Assembly: GCA_021325515.1 (NCBI GenBank)
Contig: JAJPHC010000006.1
Coordinates: 1 to 55,985, forward strand
Source: Acidobacteriota bacterium
GTDB lineage: Bacteria; Acidobacteriota; Thermoanaerobaculia; Gp7-AA8
Length of the DNA stretch: 55,985 bases
Direction: 5' to 3'
Shown: positions 24,463-37,200 of the stretch, one piece after another
Layout: every line of letters begins with the position of its first letter
Position numbering within the stretch: the stretch's first letter is position 1
The notes under the pieces: model-generated
What the model was told of the DNA's origin: nothing
Databases searched by the model: none
Seen by the model: the letters and a program-made list of their open reading frames with translations, nothing else
Position numbers and translations under genes: made by a program

Positions 24463-25257
24463 ATGACAACCACCCACACAGGCGTGGCCTGGGCTCTTGT
24501 ATTCTTCTGCGCGTCGCTATCCTCTGAAGCGGCGGCTCCGCTCTTCCCGAAGGCTTTTCATGTCGTGCGCGAGATCAACGACTCGCTCACCGGGCGCGTC
24601 ACGCGCGTCGATGAGTACTACGCGGGCGATCAGGTCATCACGATCAGTGGCGACAGGACGGCGATCGCGGATTACGCGAAGCAGGAGCTGACGGAGATCG
24701 ATCGCGGGAAGGGGACCTGTAGCATCGCGACGTTTGCGCAACTGGCCGCCGCGGTTCCGGCGCAAACGGCGAAACGAGCAGCGGCGCTGCCGCGGGTCGA
24801 GCGTCGCGGTCAGGATCGGCGCGCCGGCCGGAACGTCGAAGTCATCGCTGCCGACGACGCTGGCAATTCCCTGCATGCCGAGGTCGCGGTCGATCATTCG
24901 ATCGTATTGTCGAAGGACGCGTTCGAGGTAGTCGCCGGTGCCGCGTTCCCCCGCAACGGCGGAGCGGCGGCCGACCTCCTTCGCGGTGCTGCGCAGAATC
25001 CCCGTTCACGAATGGCCACAGAATCGACGGCCTCCGGCGATACCTATGCCATGCCCATTGAGCAGACGCTGCGCTGGACCGTTCAGGGTGAGTCGGTCGA
25101 AGTCACGACACGCGTGATCACACTCGACGATCAGCAGCCCGCCCCGCAGTTGATCGTGATCCCCGCCGGCGCGCGCCGCATCGAGGCGAAAGCCATCGAA
25201 GCGAAGCGCATCGCCGCCGATTCCGACTCGCTCGTCCCTGCCCGCACTGACCACTGA
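24463..25257 (+). CDS. Exported protein of unknown function, first gene of the giant-protein locus
   Basis: The 264-aa protein has an N-terminal signal peptide (VAWALVFFCASLSSEAAA) and no domain I recognise. The mature part begins FPKAFHVVREINDSLTGRVTRVDEYYAGDQVIT, which reads like a small beta-rich domain, and has a single Cys in GKGTCSIATFAQLAA. A basic linker (VERRGQDRRAGRNVEV) leads to a second segment with TLRWTVQGESVEVTTRVITLDDQ and a C-terminal tail rich in Ala, Glu and Lys. GAGG stands five bases before the ATG. The gap to the next gene is only 25 bases, so it is very likely co-transcribed with the 4798-aa protein. It could be a chaperone, an anchor or an accessory exported factor; nothing in the sequence decides. 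Confidence 0.8.
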   Translation: MTTTHTGVAWALVFFCASLSSEAAAPLFPKAFHVVREINDSLTGRVTRVDEYYAGDQVITISGDRTAIADYAKQELTEIDRGKGTCSIATFAQLAAAVPAQTAKRAAALPRVERRGQDRRAGRNVEVIAADDAGNSLHAEVAVDHSIVLSKDAFEVVAGAAFPRNGGAAADLLRGAAQNPRSRMATESTASGDTYAMPIEQTLRWTVQGESVEVTTRVITLDDQQPAPQLIVIPAGARRIEAKAIEAKRIAADSDSLVPARTDH

Positions 25258-25282
25258 AGCACACGCAATTGGGAGCTGTCTC

Positions 25283-28200
25283 TTGAATCATCTTCGCCGT
25301 TCTCTGTCTGTCCTCTGCACGTTCGCGGCACTCGCTGCGATTCCCACACGGTTGCACGCCGAGGAGATCACGCGCGCGCAACTGACGATCTCGGGTGGCG
25401 CAGGACTTCAAGTCGTCACCCCCGTCACAGTGCAAGTCGGCTCCATTGCACAAGTGCAGACGACATACAGCGGCCCAGTGGACAGCGGAGTGCTCGCCGT
25501 CGGCGAATTGGTGGGCCCCGGCATTACGACTCCGATCAGGCTGACGGCGTCGCCCGGCCAGCCATTTCAGGTCGCCGGCATCACGCAAAAGGGAACGTAC
25601 TACCTGCAGAACATCCGGATGGAGAAGGCCGGCCAGTTGCTGGAGATGGCCGTTCCTTCCGTTGCCACCATCGAGGCAACGAACGCACTGCAGACAAAGG
25701 TGACTGTTCGCCAGCTCACACCGGACGAACTGCGCGAGCGCGGCATCAGCGTCGATCCGTCGAATTACGACGTTTACGAATATACCTTTAGTTACACCAT
25801 TAAGGATGGTGTAGTCGTCCAGGTGCCCTATCCGGTCATCGTGAACCGGATCACGCACGAAGTAACGCCGGTACAAACGGAATCGCCCTACAAGCTGCCC
25901 CGCGATACGGCGCAGGCGCCTCCTCGATGGAATCCTCCTGCACAAGTGCCGTTCGAGTTCGGTGGCGGATTCGCGCCGATGCCAGGACCGGGGCAAGGCG
26001 ATCACGGGCCTGCCGGGCCGCCGCCGCCTCAGATTCATGCGGCTCTTGTGATCCCGAACAGCCTCGCCGTACTGCACCAGTTTTTTGATGTAGGTCTGGT
26101 AGTGGCCAACGGTGCGCCAGTGGGAAGCAAAGTGGTGCTCCAATCGGTGAGCGCATCGCTCAAGGCGCCCAGTCAAATTCGAGTGGCCGACAGCAAGCCT
26201 GCTGCGTCTTATGGACAGCCGGTGGCCATTCCCGATCTCAATGAATCGGAACAGGGAAGCGTCGAATGGACCGCCGAAGGCCTCAAGCCCGGTACGTATC
26301 AACTCGACCTCGACGTGCTGGCTACGTTCCATGTGGACGGCCAGAAGGACATCCCGCTCGTCGCGCACCCCAAGGCGGCGATCGTCGTCCACGACGCGCG
26401 GTTCAATATCACGTTCTCTCATCCGGATACGGTCAATAAGAACGTTCCCTACAACACCTATACGTTCATCACGAATACGAGCGATGCCGTTCAGCACGTG
26501 ATCCTGAACGATGGAGGGATTCCCGAATGCGGAGCGGGAACGCGCCTGAACGTATGTCGTGCGACCGGCTCTCCCGCGTCGTTCACGGTCGACCTGGACC
26601 CCGGACAGACAAAGAGCGTGCAGTGGAAGCTTGTCGCCGGAATCAATGGACATGTACTCGCCACTGCCGCCTCCATTGATGGCGAAGGGAGCAGCAATCT
26701 GTCCGCCGCATTCCAGCTCGAAATGGGTGTTAGCCCGAATGGCGTGCCGCTGTCCCCGGCCACGCTCCTTCTGCCGTACTACGCGCGGCCTCCTTACTTC
26801 TCCCAGAACTATCTCGACCAGCAGCTTGGATTCTTTGGCATTGGCTACGGTCTCGCGACGGCGCCGTTGAACAAACAGACGGCCAAGTTCCCGCGCGTCA
26901 TTACGACCGATGTCTTCACGCGCGCTGTCGATCTTGCACGTGCCGGCGAGCGGATGTTCATCGGCGAAGACCGCCGCGACTCTCTCGCAAATCTCACCCT
27001 CGATCTCCTCGGCAATTCGAAGCCGCTGCAGGAATGGGATCAGTTCCGGCGTCAGGAAATCGAAGGCGACGAAGTCGTTCGCAATGCGTCGAAGGCGATG
27101 GGCGACGAGCTCGCCGCAGCGTTCGCCGGCACCGATGGCGGCTTTTCGGATCTCGTCCCGCGATTTGCGAAAGCGACATCGTCCCGCAACCCCTACGTCC
27201 TGGCGTTCGCACACGGCGCGGCGACGGGAAGCGCGCGTTCGTATCCGATCAGGATCACCGCGGCATCCGGCGTCATGGATGTCCCTTCGTCCACCACCTG
27301 CGAGTGCAAGCGGCAGATTCCCTGGGGAGACGAGTACGCCCTCAATGGCTCCAGCGAAAGCGGCGAACTAGCGGTGATCGGGCGCGACGGCGAGTATGAC
27401 CTGACGCTCACTCCTACCGCATCAGGCATGCTCGACCTCGTCTTCTTCAATTCCGGAACGGCGATGCGCGCGAGTGCTCCGCTCACCGCTGGCAACACGA
27501 TTCGGATTCACATCGCCAACGGCCTTGCGACGAGCAATGACATCGCACTGCCGCCGATCACGGTCGGCAATGAGCCGATCCGGATCATCGCGGCGCGACA
27601 GGATCTGCATCTCGATCCCGATGGCCATGTCGTCTCCGTGCTGTTCAACCGGCCCCTCGCCGTCACCAATAACGACCTCTCCAAATCCTTCAGCACGACC
27701 GTAAAGCTCGACAGCCAGAAGTTCAATGAGCCGTTCGATGGAACTCGCGTGGTCAAGGGGGCGGCATTACAGGAAGACGCCCGCATCATTCGATTGAACT
27801 ACGACAGCTCGCTCTCCAGCGACGCACTGTACAACATCCACACGCAAGATCTCGTTGATCCAGCCAGTAATCCGGACGTCGTTCCTATTGTGGAATCGCG
27901 AAACTCGGCGCTGATCCTCGGGTCTGTGATCGGTGGCGATAATAAGCCTGTCAAGGATGCGGATTTGATCCTGAACACAGTGACCGGTGTTCAGTATCAG
28001 ACCTCGGATGCCAGCGGCAGATTTCTCTTCGAGTATGTGCCCCGTGAAGTCGAAGGCGGGTTGAGCGGCGGATACATGCTGTCCGCCTACGTGGGCGGCA
28101 AGCAGGCGACAGTTCCCGGCACCGTCCGGCTGCTTCATTCCATCCAGCACGTCAACGTTTCCTTCCTTGGCCGCGGCTCGGCGCGCGGCCGCGTTGCCTA

Positions 28201-31200
28201 TGACAACGGCACCGCGGTAGGCGGCGCGACAGTCGTTGCCGGCAGCACGATGTTGAATCAAGTCCGCTATGGCACCACCGACGCCAGTGGCTATTTCGAG
28301 ATCGGCGACGTTCCCGTTGGGCCTCTAACGTTCAGCGCGCAGGATGCTGCGGGAAACGTGGCGTATGCCGCAAATGAGTTGCACGCCAGCGGTGAGGTCG
28401 TCGTTCAGGACATCTTGATCTACCAGCGGCCGCATCCCGGAACCGGCACAGTGCGGGGGCGCATTGTGCGCAGCGATGGGGACCATGCCCCGGTTCCCGG
28501 AGCCCACGTCGGTGTTTGCACCCAGGGATTCAGTCTCCGCGATTCCTACACAGACTCTCTCGGCAGGTTCGAGTTTACGAATGTTCCGAGCGGTTTCGTC
28601 ACCGTCCTCGCGGAGGACTATGACGTTGCGCCACAGAGCGTGGCGGTCGATTTCGATCTCAAGAGCGATGCGACGTACGACACTGGCGATCTCATTCTGA
28701 CCGTGCGCGATGCCGAAGCGATCGTTGGCGTGGAGGGAGTGGTCACGATCGAGGATCCTCTGCGTCCCGGCGTCGAGTCTACGGTCAAGGGCGCGGTCGT
28801 GCAGATTGAAGGCATGCCTGCCGTGATTGCGGACGACGCTGGCAGGTTCGTCTACACGGGAGTCCCTCAATCGTTCGGTGGAAAGCGGATTCGCGCTTAT
28901 GACCCGCTGACGGCTCGCGCAGAAATCATTGAGCTTCCGAGTCTCAGTGCGAGTGTCGTCAACATCAAGATCACGATCAAACAGGCGAGCGGGTCTGGTG
29001 CAGGCACTGTTCGCGTTCATCTCCTGAATGCGCGGGGCGGACCGGTCTCTGGCTATAGGGTCTTCGAGCCTGGGTATCCGACACTCGACGCGGAGGCGGT
29101 GGGTGATGGGGTGTACGAATTTAAGAACGTGGCCGTGGGACGCACTCTGTCGATCGTCGCGACCCCGTCGGGTGCTTCCGATGCGACTTATGGCGTGCAG
29201 ATCGCGCAAGGTTCTGGCGGCGTTGCGTTCGCAGGACAGATCGCCGCTGTAACGCTGAGGCTTCCCGGACAGGGAACGGTGCGGGGAAGAATCGTGCAGC
29301 AGACCTCCGGCGGCGGCACGATCAGGCTGGTCGGAAAGCTGAGGCTTTGGTTCTTGCAATGGGATGACCGCGAGCAGAACCTGGCGCCCGCGTTCATCGA
29401 CGTGCCGGCTGCAAGTGACGCAGACGCGATATTCACGGACATTCCAGCGAATCAACTTTTGAGGATCGAGACCGTCGATGCCCAGGGTTACGCATCCGCC
29501 GATCTCAGATTGTTCTTCGAAGGCGACTCACAATCCCGTGAGCTCACGCTTACGACTCTGGCGAGCATCACCGGCCGCGTCATTGGTATTGACGGCTATA
29601 CCCCGGTCTCGGGCGCGATCGTCACGGTAAACAGGACGAACACGCAAACGGGCGCCGATGGGACTTACAGGCTTCAAGGCCTTGCGCCCGCCACGGCCTA
29701 CACGATCCTTGCGGATTTCAATCAGAACGGGATCTACCGCACCAGCTATGCAGACGTCTCCACGCCGCCCAACGGCGGACCTGTGAACAATGTAGATCTG
29801 TTGCTGATGAAGCAGGGGGCGATCGAAGGAAAGATCGTCAATGCTTCCGGAGCGCCTATTGCCTTCGCGAAGTACTGGCTGCGCGAGCTTTCGTTCCCCG
29901 GCCGTCCCTTTGGCTCACAGAGCGAGCCGCTGACGACCGACGGGAACGGCCACTTCCGTGTCGACAATGTCTTTACGGTGCCCGTTCGTCTCTGGGCGAT
30001 CGATCCCAACAATCCCGACCTCTCAGGAACCTGGAACGGTGCACTCGTCAATGAAGGCGATGTCCTGACGCCAGTTGTCACGGTCGGCGGTGCAGGTACC
30101 GGTACAGTGACCGTCTCGGTCGTCGATCCCAATAATGGCTATGCCGGGGTTGCCAACGCAGAAGTATCCCTTTACAGAAGCTCGCTGTTCGACCTTCAAA
30201 CGACCGATTCGTCAGGGACTGCGACATTCCATGACGTGCCGGTAGGTTCCTACACCGTCGGTGCTTACTCCAAGGCTCAGGTCAAGTTCGGAAGCAGTGA
30301 TCCGATCGATGTCGTGCGAGATGGAACGTCCACTGTTCAAGTGAAGCTCGCGTACAGCGGTGAGGTCGACGGGACTCTCGTTGATCCCGAAAAGAACGGC
30401 GCCGCCGTTCTCGGCGCGAACGTCACACTCTATGGATCGGGATACCAGACGCGTACGACGACGACCGACAAGGGGTTCTATTTCAAGGGTGTGCGCGAGG
30501 GGCGGATTGCGCTCGACGCCCGCGATCCACTGTCGATTCGCCGCGCCTACCTCGACAACGTCCTTGTCTCGGTAGCGGCGGGAACGACCCATGTGCCTCT
30601 CGTTCTCGAGCGCACATCAACGCTCACCGTGCGAGCCTTCCTGCCCAATGACGACGGCTCGTCGTCGAGCGTTGCAGCGCCGCTGGTTTCGATCGACGTC
30701 GAGCAATCCGCGCCCGGTGGTCACTATCTGCGGACCTCTCAAACGAACGGCGCCCAGTTCCCGGGACTGATTCGCGGCGTCCCTGTGTCCGTTACCGTTC
30801 ACGAGCTCGGCGGACGGAATCGCACAGCGTCGACGTCTGTCGCGCTCGCCGAGCCTGAGAAGGAAACCGACCTTACATTCATTGCATTCGGTTCGGTCAC
30901 GGTTCATGTCACACAAGGGGGTGCCGTTGCCCCCAACGTCTACGTAAGCGCCTCGAGTGGAGGCGTCTCGTCGAACGGTTACACCGACGCTGCAGGAAAT
31001 ATCCGGTTCGACAACCTTCCATTTGGAACGGTCTCGATCCAGGCGTCCACAGGTGGATCACACCCTCTTACAGCCTCCGGATCCGTCGCGATCGTGAGCC
31101 AGAGCATTCCTGCAAGCGCAAGCATTGAGCTCGGCACCTACGGCGCGATCAAAGGCTATGTCGATGCGGAAGGCGGCGGTCCATCGGTCGGGACGCGTGT

Positions 31201-34200
31201 AATCGCGAGCTACGCGAACGGAACGCTCGAAACTCGCACCGACGCCTTTGGCTTCTTTGAATTCCAGGGAATCATCGCCTCGGTCCAGGGGACGCCCGTC
31301 AATCTTCTCTATCTCGGGCCCGACGATGCGACGGCCGGCGCCTCACAGGTCGTCACGATTTACGGCTCGGAAACGAAGTCTGCTGACCGGGTCACGCTCG
31401 ATTCGACGCCGGCACGTCTGTTGTCGATCTTTCCGGCGGACGGTGCAACGAAGGTGGCGCCGAACACCAAGCTCACCATCGCGTTCAGTCGCGCCATGAA
31501 GAGCGAGCAGTTGAGCGGGGGTTACGTTGCCTTGTACGACGTCGCGACTGGAGCATCCCTTTCACTCCTCGCGGAGGAGCCGGCGCTGCAAGCGGACAAG
31601 AGCGTGCTCGTGACCTTCAAGGTGAATGTCACGCCGCCTCCCGGACAGCGCTACGCCCTCAAGAGCGACACTCTCTATCGCATTCAGGTTTCCAGCGATC
31701 TTCAGGACCTTGGGAATCACAAGCTCGGCGTTACGGTCGGCGCGAGCTTCACGACGTCCAATTACGCCAATCCACAGGTTACGAAAGTGGTTCCGACGCC
31801 GAAGCTGCCGCTTCCAAAGAACGGACTCCGCTTCGCAATCACCTTCAGCAAACCGATCAAGAGCGAACCGTGGGCGCCGGGCGGCAATGGCGTCATGCAG
31901 CTCGTGCAGGTCGACAGGAACGGAAATGCGATTGGTGGCCCGGTTCCGGGAGTCGTCCAACTCGATACGGCCACGAACACGCTCTACTTCGCTCCGAACA
32001 ACATCCTCAATCCGATTTCGTTCTACCGGCTCTCCATCAGTGGCGTTACCGATGCGGATGGCCAGGGATTGATCGACGCAGCAGGCAACCCGCTGTCCGT
32101 CTGGACTCAGGACTTCAGCAGCTATGACGAGGTTGCGCCGGTCGTTGCGATCAACGATCCGCTGCTTCTGTCGTCCGCGATTGCTCCGGGCGATCCGCTC
32201 TACAGCGGCGTTGTCTATACGATTCCGGTAACGCTGACCAATCCCGATGGCTCTCCTGCGACCGACGTGGAGGATGTCGACTTCTACAGCGTCGATGCCG
32301 CCGGTGCTGCGACTCCGCTTTCGCATACAGGCATCAAGTCCGTCGATGTGACTCCGGTTCCGGGCTCGACATCCTTCACGCTGAAGGTCGTCGCACACGA
32401 CTTCAGCAAGAACTACAGCACTCCGGTGACACGCGCATGGCAGGTCCAGCCGGTGCCTCCGCTCGCCATCGCATCGACGGCGATCGCACCAGCCGCCGTC
32501 TATCCGGGCAAGCCGTTCACCAACAACGTGACGCTCGGCGGCGGCGCAATCACCGCGAACGTCACCGTAGCCATCTATGTGAACGGCGACACGATTCCGG
32601 CCGCCACACAGACGCAGGCGATTACACGCTCCGGCTTCAGTGCGTCCTGGCCCGTCACGGCGTTCACGCTGCAACTGCCTGTGACGACGCCTGCAAACGC
32701 CACTGTCGTCGTCAAGACCACCGCGAGCGATGCGCGCGGGGCCGCGGCGCCGCGAACCGACAATCTCTCACTGCTCGCGGACACGATTGCGCCGCGTCTC
32801 AATCCGCTCACGATCGAGCTCGTGCGCGGCAACAATGCTTCGTCCCTCCACAATGCGGATCAGTATCGGGTGCACGCAATTGCGACTGATGCTGAGACCG
32901 GCATCAAGTCGGTGACGTTCACGATTGGCAGCGCATCGTACGTCGTCTCTTCGAGCGCGAACAATGAGTTCGTTTCGCCTCTGATCACTGTGCAGTCGCA
33001 CAATGAGGACTTCACGGTTTCCCTTTCGGCCGAGGCGGCCGATTATGGGCAGAACAAGGCCAGCGCCGGGACGACGGTCACCTACCTCGGCATTCACGAT
33101 GCGAATGCGCCGGTTGTGGCGTGGCTCTCGCCGATTCATGACGCAGCCTGGCCGGCGTCTCTGTCCGGCTTCAAGACGCGGCTCAGCGTCTACGCGACCT
33201 CGAAACTCCCGCTCACGGCGAAGTTCGACGTGCCGGGACTCGGCACGGTCAATGGCGTACGCAACGACAAGCAGTTCGATGCCGATATCACGCTGAATAC
33301 ACCGGCGGAAGGAACGCTGACGATCACGGCCCACGTCGATGACGGCGATGGCGGACACGTCTTCGACCTGCCCGTCACCATCGATCTCGTGACATATACG
33401 CAGATTCTCAGCACCGGCACGACTCCGGTCGATGCGACGCACGGTCTAACCGGCGACAGCATCATCGTCGACGGGGCGCGGCTCGTCCCCCACATCCCGT
33501 TGACCCTCAAGAACCTCATTGTGATCAATGGCGGCGTGGTCGACACAGTCAACTCGACGACGAACCGCGATGAGAGCATCACAATCAACGTCAGCGATCA
33601 TCTGTTCGTCGATGGGCGTTCCCGTATTGACGTTTCCAGTCGCGGGTATCTGGGCGGCAAACAAGCGAACTTCGACGGCACGGGCCAGAACGACGATCCG
33701 CGCGGCATGACCGTGAATCGCGCCTTCGGTGCTGCCGGCGCAGCCGGATCGCATGCCGGCATCGGCGGCGAAGAACCCGGCGGCACGTCCAATGCGACTT
33801 ATGGCTCGCTGATCGCGCCGTCGGATCTCGGAAGCGGTGGTGCCGCGGATGCGAGCAACCGGCGCGGTGGGGAAGGCGGCGGCGCAGTCGTCGCCACTTC
33901 GGCCGGCAAGATCGTCATCGCCGGCTCTGTCATGGCGGATGGCGAGTCAGGTGCTGGAATCGGCTTCGCCGGTGCTGCCGGATCGATTCATCTCTCCGCA
34001 AAGACTGTGGCCCTCGGCGCGATGTCGAGCATCACCGCCAATGGCGGCGATGATGATGGCGCAGATCTGGGACAGCGCGGTGGCGGCGGGGGCCGGATTT
34101 CGATCGAAGGCTCGAGCCTTCTCGATATCGATACGACTCTCGGTGCGCGCGTAGCCGCGCGCGGAGGCCGCAACCTCGCGAGCGAGACTGCGACTGCCAT

Positions 34201-37200
34201 CGATGGTGGCGCGGGCACGATCTTCCTCCGTTATCCGGGCGAGACGAATGGTGAGTTGCTCATCGACTCCGGCTTCTCCACGTCGGCGCATCGCGTTCGC
34301 GGCACGGTCATCGCCGAATCGCGGACATTCGATCGCGTCACGGTTGGGCCGCGCGCGCTGGCGCGCTTCGACGGTACGACGAACGATCGCGCATCGATGA
34401 ACATCGATCCGACGGCGCGCGTTGCGCTTACCACCGATCTGCCGTCGATTACAGCCTCGGCGATTCCGTCAGGCAGCCTCATTCAGTACACGAATCTTTC
34501 TGTGACGTACAACGCGTCGTCTTACACTGGCGTCGGCAGGGTTGTTGTGTCGCTCGATCCGCAGCTTGCCGGCAGGATCGACGAGCAGAGCACGACGGCG
34601 ACCGATACGCTGCTCGTCCCCGCCAACGCTGCGCCGAACAGCAGCGCCACGCTGCATGTGAAGATGATCGATCTCGCCGGACGGGTTGCCGAGGCGCCGG
34701 CGCAGAGTTACACGATCGTCGCGAACGCCGCGCCGGTCATCAATACGTTCGATGTCTCGGCGCCATCGCCGCTCTATGTTGGCGGCGCATTCAGCGTCGC
34801 AGTCGCGGCGACCGACGACGTCGGCGTCAATAGCGTTTCGCTGACGACGCAGATCGGCAATGGAGCGCCTTCGACGCAAACATCCAATACGGCATCGAAG
34901 ACCTTCAGTGTGGCGGTTCCATCCGACAAGACGCTCGACGGCCAGACGATTACGCTGACCGCCTCGGCGACCGACGGTTATCCCAACCGCACGACGACGC
35001 TGGTCAAGACGCTCCCGATCGCCCACGACGGCGTCGCGCCGTCGGTGGCGATCGCGCAGCCGGCCGCTGGCACCCTCTTCAACGAGGGCACGAACAACCT
35101 GATCCCAATCACGGTAACCGTTACCGATGCGGAATCGGGCGTGGCTTCGGTCACGGCGTCGATCGAAGGCGGCGAGACGATCACTCTAACCGGCAGCGGC
35201 ACCACGTACACGGGTAGCATCCATGTGCCCAGCGTACCGGATGGCAACGACGTTGCGCGCGTCATCAGAGTGAACGCGTTGGACGTCGTTGGCAACAACC
35301 GAACCTCGGAAGTGTCGGTAACCATTCATCCGTTGTATGACCCGACTGCGCCAGTCACTGCCTGGACTTGCGGCACGGATGGCGCTGTGTATCCACCCGG
35401 TTTTGTAGCGACGCTGAAAGCTGAAGTCACTCCGAGTGCTACTGGCAACGCCATCGACACGGTTACATTCTCGGATGGCACAACTACGCTTGTCGCAACG
35501 AAGAGCGGCACCACATATTCGGCGCAATACGCCGTGCCGGACACGCCAGGTCAGCGGACGATTGTCCTCACGGCAAGATCGATCGGCGGTGGGACAGCCA
35601 CGCTTGTCGGACAGTTGTATGTTGTTCTAGCAGACAAGACGATTTCGGCCGATACGACAATCACCAGTGGCGATACAACATACGAGGGCCGTAGTGTCGC
35701 GATTACCGCGGGCACGACATCAATCAACGGTTCACATCAGTTCAAGACCCTCATGGTGCTGGGTGCTGCTCGGGTGACACATGCCGCAATTGTGGATCCG
35801 TCAAGCGACCGACTCGATTTGAAGGCAGACATGATCTACGTGTCGTGCGGTGCCGCGATCGACGTAACCGCCCGTGGCTTTGCCCCGAAGACCTCATATG
35901 CGGGCGCCAGACCGGCCGCCGCAAACGCTGGGGGTAGTCATATTGGCCGAGGAGGGCTGCGCGCCGATTCGGGTACTACCTATGGCAGCGTGTATCGACC
36001 CTCAGAGGCAGGCGCCGGCGATTTCTTTGTGGCGAGGGGCGGCGGAGCGGTGAAGCTGGAGGCTGGATCCGTCACGATCGATGGATCGATTTCGGCGAAT
36101 GGTGAGTCGAACCCGAATGCGTCCCAGGGAGGCGCTGCGGGCGGTGCCGTCTGGATTAAGGGAGGGACCGTGCGGGGCGCAGGAACCGTTGCCGCTAATG
36201 GCGGCGATGGCGCTGCCTACTCGAGCAGTGACGGCGGGGGAGGTGCGATTGCGATCGAAACGGGTGATTCGTTTGTCGGGCTGAATAGGCTATCGGCTAA
36301 GAGTGGCGCTTGGTACAACCCGCACGGTGGTGCAGGAACAATCTTCACCAAATACTCAAAGTCGAATTACGGCGACGCACTAATCGATAATTCGGGTATT
36401 CCTTTCGAAGCTCCCACGGTACTTCCTTCACTTGGGGTAGCCTTCATCGATTCAGTACTATCCCCGAATACACTGACTCTTCGGGATCCAGCCTCAATTC
36501 CCACGTACTTTGCCGGGCACTGGCTCCGCATTGAGGCATCCGACGGAACGGTCCGCGGTTTCAAGCAGATCAGGGCTGTTACTTCTCCCAGACAGATTGT
36601 TCTGGATGATGCGGCTGGAGACCATTTCGAAATACAAGCAGGCGATACCATCCGCGGCACCTATCGATTCGACCGTTTGACTCTCAGGGGCGCATGGGTA
36701 GAAACCGCGGATCTTCTAGTCGTCGAGACGTCACCCGTTCTCGAAAGTGGCTCGATCCTGAAGTCTGGGAATCTCGGCGCTCCGGTTTTCACTCCCGAAC
36801 TTCGTTCGCAAATTTGGGTCAAACCGACGGCGAGCGGAGCCTTCGAGATTACGGGCCCTGTCGGTGCCGTAAGTGATCCAGATCTGCCAGTCAAGTTGAC
36901 CGCGACAGGCAATCATGGCGCCATCGTTAGTGGTCAAGCGAACGCAGATGGGTCTTTCAATGTCCCAGTGTACGGTTCAAACGGCGAAACCTTCACATTG
37001 ACGGCGACGGATTCGCATTCTTCCCCGGCAACCTCGCTTCCCGTTGCGGTCAATGGCCAGATTGTCCTCAATGACCCTGTAGTGGAGATTCATGCGCAGC
37101 CAGCGGTGGTTGCGCCGGGTGATCAGTTGACTGTTGCGGTGCGCCTGCAGGCTGCGGCACCGATGGGCGGAATCAATGTCTCCCTCAGTTCCTCGAATGG

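Noticed and set aside
25118-27214. 698-aa minus-strand frame under the start of the 4798-aa gene
   Set aside because: It overlaps a frame with a signal peptide and domain order; the product is low-complexity and Arg-rich.
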